Assembly (NCBI RefSeq): GCF_009184865.1
Contig: NZ_CP045096.1
Coordinates: 5,022,001 to 5,086,000, forward strand
Direction: 5' to 3'
Source: Streptomyces phaeolivaceus
Lineage (GTDB): Bacteria; Actinomycetota; Actinomycetes; Streptomycetales; Streptomycetaceae
DNA: 64,000 nucleotides
Below, piece by piece: positions 53,250 through 61,513 of the stretch; the stretch's first letter is position 1, and each line of letters opens with the position of its first letter. Both the position numbers and the translations under genes were made by a program. The notes under the pieces are model-generated. The model did no database searches and was not told the origin of the DNA. It saw only the letters and a list, made by a program, of their open reading frames with translations.

Positions 53250-54796
53250 TGCCGTTCTTCCGCCGCGGTGACATCGACGACACGAAACTCACGGCATCCC
53301 GACTGGGAGATTTCCTCGACGAGGTGGAAGACAGGCCAGTCCCCAAGCAGCTCTCTGCGAAGGAGCGACGTCGTTCCCGACTCCTGGAGAGTCCCGAAGC
53401 GGCCATGCGGATCGCACCGCGCAAGGGCTGGCCCCAGCCGTTCGCCGGACGGATCGCCTCCATCGCGAAGGCAGAGGTCTTCCGGGCCGACACCGTGCGC
53501 GCCAGCGGAATCTACCCCTTCCTGCATGCGGCGAGCCTCCCGCCGATCGGCGTGTACATCGGGTGGAACACCCTGACCATGCAGGCGTTCTCGGCCCATC
53601 CGGCCGCCTGGGTCCGCGAGGGGCTGTGTACGAACCCCAACGTGATGGTGACCGGCATCCCAGGCAGCGGTAAGAGTGCGCACATCAAGGCGCTCTGCTT
53701 CCGCCTGATGGCCCTGGGGCACCGGACCTTGATCGCTGGTGACGTCAAGGGCGAGTACAAAGCGTTGTGTGAGCACCTGGGTGTCAAGCCGGTCCGTCTC
53801 GGTCCCGGGCTTCAGGGGCGGCTGAACCCCTTGGACGCGGGGCCGCTGGGCCATGAACTTGAAAACATCAAGGACAAAGCGGTCTTCCAGGCCCGGGTCA
53901 AGGAGATCCACCGCAGGCGGTTGACCTTGCTGAAAGCCCTGCTGGAGCTTCAGCTCAAGCGGAACCTTCGACCGGAGGAAGAGGAATGCCTCGACGTCGC
54001 GGTCCGCGAGGTCACCGGCGAACTCTACGGGCAGAGCCACTTGGATGTGCCGACGCTCCCCCTGGTCTATGCGAAGCTGCGTGACCCGAGCGAGGCCATG
54101 GCGCGCGAGCTGCGGGTGCGGGACGACGACATCCAACTCGCCCGTGAACACATGGCGTCCCTGCGCAGTGCGCTCGGCGGGATGATCACCGGTCACCTCG
54201 GCGGTCTCTTCGACGAGAAGACCTCGATCGGCCTCGACTGGGACGCCCCGATCCAGAGCGTGGACATTTCGGCCTTGGAGCAATACGGGGACGAGACCGT
54301 GGCGATGGTGCTGACGTGTGTGTCGTCCTGGGCTCAGTCCGCGATCGACCGGCCGGGCGAACGCCCGTGGATCGTGGTCCGGGACGAGTTGTGGCGGCAG
54401 ATGCGAAGCGGTGGCGCCGCGATGGTGAGAAAGATCGACGCCGATCTCCGACTGTCCCGCGCGACCGGCACGATCCAACTCCTGGCCACGCACCGCCTGT
54501 CCGACTTCGAGAGTGTCGGCGCCGCAGGGTCGGAGGCCGTGGCCATCGCTAAGGATCTCATCGCGAGCTGCGAGACCCGCATCCAGTTGGCCCAGGACAC
54601 CAAACCGCTCCAGATCACGCGCGAGGCGATCGGACTGACCGACGCCGAGTGCGAACTGATCGGAAGCTGGGGTGCCGGCCAACGTGGCCGCGCACTGTGG
54701 AAGGTGGGCCGCAGCGGCGGCTCACACGCCGTTCAGCTGATGCTGTCCCACACCGAGAAGACCCTGTTCGAGACGGACGAGCGGATGGTGGTGTGA
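53249..54796 (+). CDS. VirB4/TraC-like conjugation ATPase
   Basis: The 515-residue protein has Walker A GIPGSGKSA near residue 135 and AGDVKGEYKALCEHLGVKPV just after, typical of VirB4/TraC-type motor ATPases. A Walker B-like WIVVRDELWRQM and an arginine-finger region follow. Such ATPases power the type IV secretion channel in conjugation. The start overlaps the preceding stop (TGATG), and its own stop overlaps the VirD4-like start (GTGA). Reading frame and length look complete. Confidence 0.85.
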   Translation: MPFFRRGDIDDTKLTASRLGDFLDEVEDRPVPKQLSAKERRRSRLLESPEAAMRIAPRKGWPQPFAGRIASIAKAEVFRADTVRASGIYPFLHAASLPPIGVYIGWNTLTMQAFSAHPAAWVREGLCTNPNVMVTGIPGSGKSAHIKALCFRLMALGHRTLIAGDVKGEYKALCEHLGVKPVRLGPGLQGRLNPLDAGPLGHELENIKDKAVFQARVKEIHRRRLTLLKALLELQLKRNLRPEEEECLDVAVREVTGELYGQSHLDVPTLPLVYAKLRDPSEAMARELRVRDDDIQLAREHMASLRSALGGMITGHLGGLFDEKTSIGLDWDAPIQSVDISALEQYGDETVAMVLTCVSSWAQSAIDRPGERPWIVVRDELWRQMRSGGAAMVRKIDADLRLSRATGTIQLLATHRLSDFESVGAAGSEAVAIAKDLIASCETRIQLAQDTKPLQITREAIGLTDAECELIGSWGAGQRGRALWKVGRSGGSHAVQLMLSHTEKTLFETDERMVV

Positions 54797-56529
54797 CCGT
54801 GGCCGACAAGTCCTCAGGCAGCGGCCTCGACGACAACACACTGCTCGCCGCGTACTGTGCGGGCCTCGCCGTCGCCCTGGGCGGTGCGGTGCTTCTGGCC
54901 GGACCACTGGCCGCATTGCTCACCGGGCACGGCTGGGCGCATTCCAGCGTCGGCATACCCGAAACAGTGCTGCGCGCGATGGTCAGCGGCCCCGGCTCCG
55001 TCTTCGCCCCGGCCCCGCCCAGCTGGTTGTTCTACCTGCTCGTGGTGGTGTTGTTGCTCGGGTTCTTCCTGGTCATGCTCAAGGCCGTCAGCCTGTTGAA
55101 CTTCGGTGCCCGCACAGGTGGTGCGCAGTGGGGTGGCGCGCCGGTCGAGCGCAGACTCAAGGCCCCGCAGGAGCCCACCCGACGGGCCAACCGCATCACC
55201 GCCGGCCGCGGCATGCACACGAACAAGATCGTTGCCGCCCAGCCGAACATCAGCGCCACGGTATTCGGCGTACCCGGCTCTTCCAAGACCACCGGGCTGG
55301 TACTGCCCAACGCGGCAGAGTGGCAGGGCCCCCTGGTGGTGACCACGACCAAAGCGGCCGACCTCGACATCGTCTATGCCCGGCGCCGCGCCCTCGGTCC
55401 GGTCTGGGTGATCGCTCCGGCGGGTGTCCCGGGCCGGGAGACCGACAAGTGGTCGCCGGTGGAGTACTGCACCGACGCCAAGGCCGCCGACCGCATGGCG
55501 TCGTGGATGGCCGAGGCGTCCTCCTCCAGCGACGACAAGCGCGCCGCCCCCTGGATCGACCAGGCCAAGAGCGTACTCAAGGGCGTGCTGCTGGCCGCGA
55601 ACCTCTCCGGCGGCGGCATCAGCGCCATGCGCCGCTGGCTCGCCTTGGGCAAAGACGCCGTGGACCACGTCCGTTCCGTGCTCCAGCAGCATGGCTACAC
55701 CGAAGTCGCCGACGACTACGCCTCCCCCTGGCTGCGGCTGCACGAAGACGGCATCGGCTCCATCCAGTTCAGCCTCAACGTCCTTGCCCGCGTCTACGCC
55801 GACGAAGAGGTCCGGGAGACCTGCGCGGGCACCGACTTCACCGTCGAGGACCTACTGGCCAAGAACGGTACCGTGTGCCTGATCGCATCCGAGGCCGACG
55901 CCGAACGCTTCGCCCCTCTGCTGACCTCGATCATCGCCTCGATCATCCACGGCGCCGAAGTCGCGTACAACGCCACGGGCAAGCCCCTCGATCCAGGTCT
56001 CGGGGTCCTGGTCGACGAAGCGGGCAACATGCTGCGTTACCCCCGACTGCCCAACATCCTCACAACCGGCCGCGGCATGGGCATCACATTGCTGACCGTG
56101 TGGCACGACCTGTCCCAACTGCGCGATCGCCTCGGTACACAGAAGGCCAACACCGTACTGTCTGCCTCCGGTCTGCGCATGCTATTGCCGGGGTGCGGCG
56201 ACCTGGAGACACTCCGATACTTCTCCGGCCTGTACGGCCGCACCGAGACCCTGCGCACCTCACATGGCCGCTCCCGCGGCGAGGTTTCCACCAACACCTC
56301 TCTCACCGAGACCGACCTCGCCCCCGTGCACTCCCTGCAGCAGCTCAAAGAGTTCACCGCCATCGCCCAGTACTCCAACCAACCGCCGATCAAGGTGAAG
56401 ATGCGACTGACATTCCGCGACCGCGACCTCAAACGACTGTTGGCAGGCCCGCGGGCGACCGACTCGGGCCGGCCCATGCGTCCGGACAAGACCGCTGCGC
56501 CCGCTGCTGAGAAGACCGGCCATGGCTGA
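54793..56529 (+). CDS. VirD4/TraG-like coupling protein
   Basis: The 578-residue protein has two N-terminal membrane helices (about residues 13-40 and 77-99) and a large cytosolic ATPase domain with Walker A GVPGSSKTT and Walker B GLGVLVDEAGNML. Coupling proteins bring the DNA-relaxase complex to the secretion channel. It is coupled to the VirB4-like gene by GTGA overlap (GTG 54793; GTG 54799 is possible). It ends eight bases inside the DUF4913 gene. No relaxase or integrase gene is present nearby, so the element appears incomplete. Confidence 0.87.
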   Translation: MTVADKSSGSGLDDNTLLAAYCAGLAVALGGAVLLAGPLAALLTGHGWAHSSVGIPETVLRAMVSGPGSVFAPAPPSWLFYLLVVVLLLGFFLVMLKAVSLLNFGARTGGAQWGGAPVERRLKAPQEPTRRANRITAGRGMHTNKIVAAQPNISATVFGVPGSSKTTGLVLPNAAEWQGPLVVTTTKAADLDIVYARRRALGPVWVIAPAGVPGRETDKWSPVEYCTDAKAADRMASWMAEASSSSDDKRAAPWIDQAKSVLKGVLLAANLSGGGISAMRRWLALGKDAVDHVRSVLQQHGYTEVADDYASPWLRLHEDGIGSIQFSLNVLARVYADEEVRETCAGTDFTVEDLLAKNGTVCLIASEADAERFAPLLTSIIASIIHGAEVAYNATGKPLDPGLGVLVDEAGNMLRYPRLPNILTTGRGMGITLLTVWHDLSQLRDRLGTQKANTVLSASGLRMLLPGCGDLETLRYFSGLYGRTETLRTSHGRSRGEVSTNTSLTETDLAPVHSLQQLKEFTAIAQYSNQPPIKVKMRLTFRDRDLKRLLAGPRATDSGRPMRPDKTAAPAAEKTGHG

Positions 56530-57031
56530 TTCACTCGAACCATCGGACGCCCTGTGGCCGGCCGCGCAGACTGCTGTTCCGGAGTCAAGCCGCTGGGTGT
56601 GGGCAGCCATGTCCCCGCCCGAACGCCGGGCCCGGCTAAGCGAGTTGCGCACATGGGTGGAGTGGCTGTGCCACACCGCCGAACTGCATAACGAGGTCCC
56701 GCCTTGCTGGTACCAGCACCGGTGGCTCCGCGAGATGCTCACCGCCCTGTACCTTGGCTGGCTACGCGCGTACGAGGCCGAGAAGCCCGCTGGGCGCGCA
56801 TTCACCGAAGCCGACTGGATCAGCACGGTGAACGCGTTCAAGCCGTACCTGAAGCTGCCCGCGTGCCTCAGCGGCCACCAGGAGCCGCCACTGCCGCCTC
56901 TTTCGAACCCAGGCGCCGACGACGCGTTCGAGCTATATCTGGCGACCTCGCCGGACACCACTGATCCGGCTCGGCATCCGGCCGAGGCTGCGACACGGCG
57001 AATTACCACGAAGATCCACCCGATAGCGTGA
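56522..57031 (+). CDS. DUF4913 protein
   Basis: The 169-residue protein contains EVPPCWYQHRWLREMLTALY, the Trp-rich core of DUF4913. This family is regularly found downstream of VirD4-like genes in actinobacterial conjugative elements; its function is unknown. The start ATG 56522 lies inside the end of the coupling-protein gene (8-bp overlap), so the genes are coupled. The C-terminal ~35 residues are Pro/Thr-rich. No membrane segment is visible. Confidence 0.8.
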   Translation: MADSLEPSDALWPAAQTAVPESSRWVWAAMSPPERRARLSELRTWVEWLCHTAELHNEVPPCWYQHRWLREMLTALYLGWLRAYEAEKPAGRAFTEADWISTVNAFKPYLKLPACLSGHQEPPLPPLSNPGADDAFELYLATSPDTTDPARHPAEAATRRITTKIHPIA

Positions 57032-57129
57032 GTGTATTTATACATCGATTTTCGGACTTCACCTTCCGGAGAAGCCCACCGACAATCGGGGAAATCCCAA
57101 CGCATCAAGGAAAAAACGAAGGTGATCTC

Positions 57130-57408
57130 TTGAGTATTTTCCCTCCTCCCGAGGACCCTTACCGGGACGTGCCGACCGCCGCGGTGTTCGACCTCTTTGC
57201 CGAGGCCGCGAACCGTCTGACCGGTCGACTGGTCCACCTTTCCAACCATGCCGACACAGAAGTCGAACGTGACCATTGGTGGGCCTTGGTTATGCGGCTG
57301 AGAAACATCCGGCGCAGTGTTCCCGCCCACGACCGAGAGCAGCTCATCTCATATATCAAGAAGTGGACCAAGGAGCTTGAGGAGTTGGGGTCTGCGGGAC
57401 GTGGCTGA
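57130..57408 (+). CDS. Small protein preceding the zeta-type toxin, possible antitoxin
   Basis: The ~92-residue protein from TTG 57130 (GAAGGTGA upstream) reads FPPPEDPYRDVPTAAVFDLF at the start and is helical and charged to the end. I recognise no family, and it is not an epsilon-type antitoxin by eye. Its stop lies eight bases inside the start of the zeta-type gene, the typical coupling of antitoxin-toxin pairs. Base composition is more AT-rich than neighbouring genes. Confidence 0.6.
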   Translation: MSIFPPPEDPYRDVPTAAVFDLFAEAANRLTGRLVHLSNHADTEVERDHWWALVMRLRNIRRSVPAHDREQLISYIKKWTKELEELGSAGRG

Positions 57409-58813
57409 CATCAGTTCCTACCACCTCACAAGGCCACAGATCAGGGACTGGTTCGAGGAACATGTACGGGAATTCATTTTCGGTGGGCACAGTACTAGCG
57501 AGCAGCCCGTGCTGGTCATGGTTGGAGGCCAACCCGGCGCCGGGAAAACCATGGCCATGCAGGCCGCCCAGGAGCGGCACGCCGCCGGTGACATCATCGC
57601 CCTGACAGCAGATGACTTGCGGCCCCTGCACCCCCGCTACGACGACCTGATGCAGGATGATCCGCTGCTGATGGTGGATGCCACCACGCAGGCCACATCA
57701 GTATGGATGCAGATGGCCTTCGAGTACGCGCGTGCCCCCGAGCATCAGTACAGCATCATGATGGAAGGCACGTTCCGAGACCCGGCGGCAACTCTCCTGG
57801 ATGCGGAGAAATTCGCGAAGGCCGACTTCTCCGTCGAACTGGTAGCGCTCGCGGTGCGGCAGGAGCGCAGCCGCCTCGACGCGTTGTACCGCTACCTACC
57901 CGCTGCCGACGCCCAGCCAGGCCGATGGGTCTTCGCCGACCGCCATGACCAGTCCTACCGCATGGTTTCGGCCACAGTAGAGGCGGCCGAGGCCAGCCCT
58001 CACGTCCAGCGTGTGACTGTCACGAACCGCTCGGGCGCCGACCTATACGTGAACAGTCGGGATACGAACGGGCATCTCGTCGCTTCAGCTCAAGGCTCCC
58101 AGGCAGTTGACTCGGAACGCAATCGGCCATTCACCCCGCAGGAGGCCCGCGGCTGGCTCTCCCGACAAGCCGACACCCTGATCGCGTTCGCAGCGGCAGG
58201 AGAGGTCACCGATGTCTCCCGGGACCTGCTCCGGCAAGTCACCGGGCCCGATTCGGAGCTGATCGCCGCCATGGCGGACCCAGATACCCGCCGTTCCCAT
58301 TCGGCCATGAAGCCGCTGCTGCAGACCTTGGTAGACGAGCCGTTCCAGGCGAACTCACCTGTTCCTCTGAGACTGCAAACTGAGCAGAGCCTCCACGAGT
58401 ACGCCCGTCATCTTGGCCAGGCCGAAGCCTCGGTCCGTAACAGCGCGCCGCCGTCCATCGAAAGCGGTGAGGAACTCGCTGCGAGACTGGAAGCGCTGGG
58501 TGCCACGCCAGAGGTGGTGGAGCGAGCACGGAACTCAGCTCGCGAAGATCAACAGTATGCCCATCTGCAAACAGCCCGCGTCCGAGATCAGGCAGAAAGG
58601 TTGGGCGAGTCGCGTGCCGCGGTGGCTTCGGAACTACAGCGCCGCAGCCATCTCTCCCCTGTAGAACGTCAGGCGGAGGACGCCCTGCGGACCCGTCTGA
58701 ACACCGCGCTGGAGACCGTGCGCGCAAAGCAATTTCCGGAGGCGCCCGCTGCGGTCCAGCAACGGATAGAAAAACGACACCAATCGGTTCGGCGTAAGAG
58801 CGAATCGCTGTAA
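57401..58813 (+). CDS. Zeta-type toxin (UDP-GlcNAc kinase fold) with a long C-terminal extension
   Basis: The 470-residue protein has the zeta kinase core in its first ~200 residues: Walker A GGQPGAGKT, the substrate-side DDLRPLHPRY and MMEGTFRDP. Zeta toxins phosphorylate UDP-N-acetylglucosamine and block wall synthesis. The remaining ~270 residues form a polar, helical, Ala/Glu/Arg-rich extension, which is much longer than in small zeta toxins. Such long forms occur in conjugative elements. GTG 57401 starts inside the small upstream gene. A hairpin follows 50 bases after the stop. Confidence 0.85.
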   Translation: MADISSYHLTRPQIRDWFEEHVREFIFGGHSTSEQPVLVMVGGQPGAGKTMAMQAAQERHAAGDIIALTADDLRPLHPRYDDLMQDDPLLMVDATTQATSVWMQMAFEYARAPEHQYSIMMEGTFRDPAATLLDAEKFAKADFSVELVALAVRQERSRLDALYRYLPAADAQPGRWVFADRHDQSYRMVSATVEAAEASPHVQRVTVTNRSGADLYVNSRDTNGHLVASAQGSQAVDSERNRPFTPQEARGWLSRQADTLIAFAAAGEVTDVSRDLLRQVTGPDSELIAAMADPDTRRSHSAMKPLLQTLVDEPFQANSPVPLRLQTEQSLHEYARHLGQAEASVRNSAPPSIESGEELAARLEALGATPEVVERARNSAREDQQYAHLQTARVRDQAERLGESRAAVASELQRRSHLSPVERQAEDALRTRLNTALETVRAKQFPEAPAAVQQRIEKRHQSVRRKSESL

Positions 58814-58863
58814 AGCACCAGAAGCCGGTGACTGGAAAACACGGTCTCGGCAAGAGATTCCCA

Positions 58864-58888
58864 AGACCGTAACCGGAGCTTACGGTCT
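58864..58888 (+). terminator. Terminator after the zeta-type gene
   Basis: A perfect 9-bp stem AGACCGTAA/TTACGGTCT closes a 7-base loop. Confidence 0.6.
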
Positions 58889-58951
58889 CAGTGTTCCCGC
58901 AGGTCAGTGCTGGTGCCGAGCGATGAGTCGCACCCCCGAAGTACTGAAAAA

Positions 58952-58990
58952 GAAGGGGCTGGTCGCAAGACACTTGCGACCAGCCCCTTC
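58952..58990 (-). terminator. Terminator after the 2-oxoacid dehydrogenase operon
   Basis: A perfect 18-bp stem (58952-58969 with 58973-58990) closes a 3-base loop, 26 bases past the E2 stop codon on the minus strand. Confidence 0.85.
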
Positions 58991-59016
58991 ACGCTCTCCC
59001 TACCCGGCGAAATACC

Positions 59017-60483
59017 TCACGCCCAGGTGATCAACCGCTTCGGCTGTTCCAGGATCGCCGCCACGTCCGCCAGCACCTTGGAGCCCAGTTCCCCGTCCAC
59101 CAGCCGGTGGTCGAAGGAGAGTGCCAGGGTGGTGACCTGGCGGGGCTTCACCTTGCCCTTGTGGACCCATGGCTGGAGGCGGATCGCCCCGACCGCGAGG
59201 ATCGCGGACTCGCCCGGGTTCAGGATGGGCGTGCCGGTGTCGATGCCGAAGACACCGACGTTGGTGATGGTGACCGTGCCGCCCTGCATGGCGGTGGGGG
59301 AGGTCCGGCCGTCCTTGGCGGTCGAGACCAGCTCGCCCAGCGACTGCGCCAGTTGGGGCAGCGTCTTGGCGTGGGCGTCCTTGATGTTCGGGACGATCAG
59401 GCCGCGCGGGGTGGCCGCCGCGATCCCCAGGTTCACATAGTGCTTGACCACGATCTCCTGGGCCGCCTCGTCCCAGGAGGCGTTGATGTCCGGGTTGCGC
59501 CGGATCGCGACCAGCAGGGCCTTGGCGATCAGCAGGAGCGGATTGACCCGCAGGCCCGCCAGCTCCTTGTCCTGCTTCAGCTCCTCGACCAGCTTCATCG
59601 TGCGGGTCACGTCGACCGTCACGAACTCGGTGACGTGCGGCGCGGTGAACGCCGAGCCGACCATCGCCGCCGCCGTCGCCTTCCGGACCCCCTTGACCGG
59701 GACACGGGTCTCGCGCGCGCCGTCGTACGACGCCACCGGCGCCGGGGCGACGACGGGCGCGGCGGAGGGTACGGGCGCCGCCACGACGGACTCGGGGGCG
59801 GCCTGCGGGGCCACCGCCGCGTGGATGTCGTCGCGGGTGATGACCCCGTCCGGGCCGGACGGGGTGATCGTCGCCAGGTCCACCCCGAGGTCCTTGGCCA
59901 GCTTGCGGACCGGCGGCTTCGCCAGCGGACGCTGCCCGCCCACGGCGTGACCGTGACCGTGTCCGTTCAGCTCGCCCTGGACACCCTGGATCGCGGTGGC
60001 CGCGTACAGCGTGTCCCCTGCGGGCGCCGAGGCCGCCGGGACCCCCTTGCGGGGGCGGCGCTTGGTGGAGGACTCGGCGACCCCGTAGCCCACGAGGACC
60101 GGCTTGCGGCCCTCGGGCTTCTTGGCCGTCGGCGCGGCGGCGGGCGCGGGCTTCGCCGCGGGCGCGGCGGGCGCCGCGGAGGACGCGGTCTCCGCCGCCG
60201 GGGCCGTGTCCGGCGCCGCCCCGCCCGTGACGTCCACCGCGATGATCGACGTACCGACGTCGACCGTGGTGCCCTCGGGGAAGTGCAGTGCGCGTACGAC
60301 GCCGTCGTACGGGATGGGCAGTTCGACGGCGGCCTTGGCCGTCTCGACCTCGCAGACGACCTGGCCGTCGGTGACGGTGTCACCGGGCTGGACGTACCAC
60401 TTGAGGATCTCGGCCTCGGTGAGTCCCTCGCCCACGTCGGGCATCTTGAACTCGCGCGGAGACGTGTCTGTCATCGTCGTCAC
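59017..60483 (-). CDS. bkdC: Dihydrolipoamide acyltransferase (E2) of a 2-oxoacid dehydrogenase complex
   Basis: The 488-residue protein has one N-terminal lipoyl domain with the lipoylated Lys in EVETAKAAVELP. A long Ala/Pro-rich linker follows, then the peripheral subunit-binding domain (VRKLAKDLGVDLATITPSGP) and the catalytic domain ending with LSFDHRLVDG. It moves the acyl group from E1 to CoA. Substrate choice (branched-chain or pyruvate) cannot be read directly; the bkd name follows the usual streptomycete annotation of this gene order. GTG 60483 has GGAGAGG upstream; ATG 60474 is an alternative. It is the last gene of the operon. Confidence 0.87.
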   Translation of the reverse strand: MTTMTDTSPREFKMPDVGEGLTEAEILKWYVQPGDTVTDGQVVCEVETAKAAVELPIPYDGVVRALHFPEGTTVDVGTSIIAVDVTGGAAPDTAPAAETASSAAPAAPAAKPAPAAAPTAKKPEGRKPVLVGYGVAESSTKRRPRKGVPAASAPAGDTLYAATAIQGVQGELNGHGHGHAVGGQRPLAKPPVRKLAKDLGVDLATITPSGPDGVITRDDIHAAVAPQAAPESVVAAPVPSAAPVVAPAPVASYDGARETRVPVKGVRKATAAAMVGSAFTAPHVTEFVTVDVTRTMKLVEELKQDKELAGLRVNPLLLIAKALLVAIRRNPDINASWDEAAQEIVVKHYVNLGIAAATPRGLIVPNIKDAHAKTLPQLAQSLGELVSTAKDGRTSPTAMQGGTVTITNVGVFGIDTGTPILNPGESAILAVGAIRLQPWVHKGKVKPRQVTTLALSFDHRLVDGELGSKVLADVAAILEQPKRLITWA

Positions 60484-60494
60484 GGACCTCTCCC

Positions 60495-61511
60495 TCAGAA
60501 CGCCAGCGAGCGGTCGACGGCGTCGAGCACCCGGTCCAGATTCGGCAGGTACTCCTCCTCCAGACGGGCCGGCGGATACGGGGCGTGGTATCCACCGACG
60601 CGGAGGATCGGGGCCTCCAGGTGGTAGAAGCACCGCTCGGTGATACGGGCGGCGATCTCCGCGCCCGAACCGAAGAACACCGGGGCCTCGTGGACCACGA
60701 TCAGCCGGCGCGTCCGCTCCACGGACGCCTGGATCGAGTCGAAGTCCAGCGGGGACACCGACCGCAGGTCCAGGACCTCCAGGGCCCGGCCCTCCTCGGC
60801 CGCCGCGTCGGCGACCTCCTGGCAGAGCTTCACCATCGGGCCGTACGCGGCGAGCGTGAGGTCGGTGCCCGCACGGACGACACGGGCCTTGTGCAGCGGG
60901 CCGGGGATGGCCTCGGGGTTGACCTCGGCCTTGTCCCAGTAGCGCCGCTTGGGCTCGAAGAAGATCACCGGGTCGTCGCTCTGGATGGCCTGCTGCATCA
61001 TCCAGTAGGCGTCCGACGCGTTCGACGGCGAGACCACCTTCAGGCCCGCCACATGCGCGAAGAGCGCCTCCGGGGACTCGGAGTGGTGCTCGACCGCGCC
61101 GATGCCGCCGCCGTAGGGGATCCGGACGACGACGGGGAGCTTGACCTTGCCCAGCGAGCGCGCGTGCATCTTGGCGAGCTGGGTGACGATCTGGTCGTAC
61201 GCGGGGAAGACGAAGCCGTCGAACTGGATCTCGACCACCGGCCGGTAGCCCCGCAGGGCCAGGCCGATGGCGGTGCCGACGATGCCCGACTCGGCGAGCG
61301 GGGTGTCGATCACCCGGTCCTCGCCGAAGTCCTTCTGCAGGCCGTCCGTCACCCGGAACACACCGCCGAGCTTGCCTACGTCCTCGCCCATGACGAGGAC
61401 CTTGGGGTCGGCTTCGAGGGCCCTGCGCAGCGATTCGTTGATCGCCTTGGCGATCGCCATGCTCTTCACGCCCGGCTGCCCGGCCGTCTGCGTGGCTGTC
61501 TGCGTGGTCAT
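60495..61511 (-). CDS. bkdB: 2-oxoacid dehydrogenase E1 beta subunit
   Basis: The 338-residue subunit has MGEDVGKLGGVFRVTDGLQ, then DTPLAESGIVGTAIGLAL and a transketolase C-terminal domain. It pairs with E1 alpha in an alpha2beta2 heterotetramer that decarboxylates the 2-oxoacid with thiamine diphosphate. The first ~17 residues are a flexible Thr/Gln-rich lead. It starts three bases after the E1 alpha stop and ends 11 bases before the E2 start, so the three genes are one operon. Full length, intact. Confidence 0.92.
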   Translation of the reverse strand: MTTQTATQTAGQPGVKSMAIAKAINESLRRALEADPKVLVMGEDVGKLGGVFRVTDGLQKDFGEDRVIDTPLAESGIVGTAIGLALRGYRPVVEIQFDGFVFPAYDQIVTQLAKMHARSLGKVKLPVVVRIPYGGGIGAVEHHSESPEALFAHVAGLKVVSPSNASDAYWMMQQAIQSDDPVIFFEPKRRYWDKAEVNPEAIPGPLHKARVVRAGTDLTLAAYGPMVKLCQEVADAAAEEGRALEVLDLRSVSPLDFDSIQASVERTRRLIVVHEAPVFFGSGAEIAARITERCFYHLEAPILRVGGYHAPYPPARLEEEYLPNLDRVLDAVDRSLAF

Positions 61512-61513
61512 CG

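Noticed and set aside
57130..57408. Classical epsilon antitoxin
   Set aside because: Length is similar, but no epsilon-like sequence pattern could be recognised, so only the operon position supports an antitoxin role.
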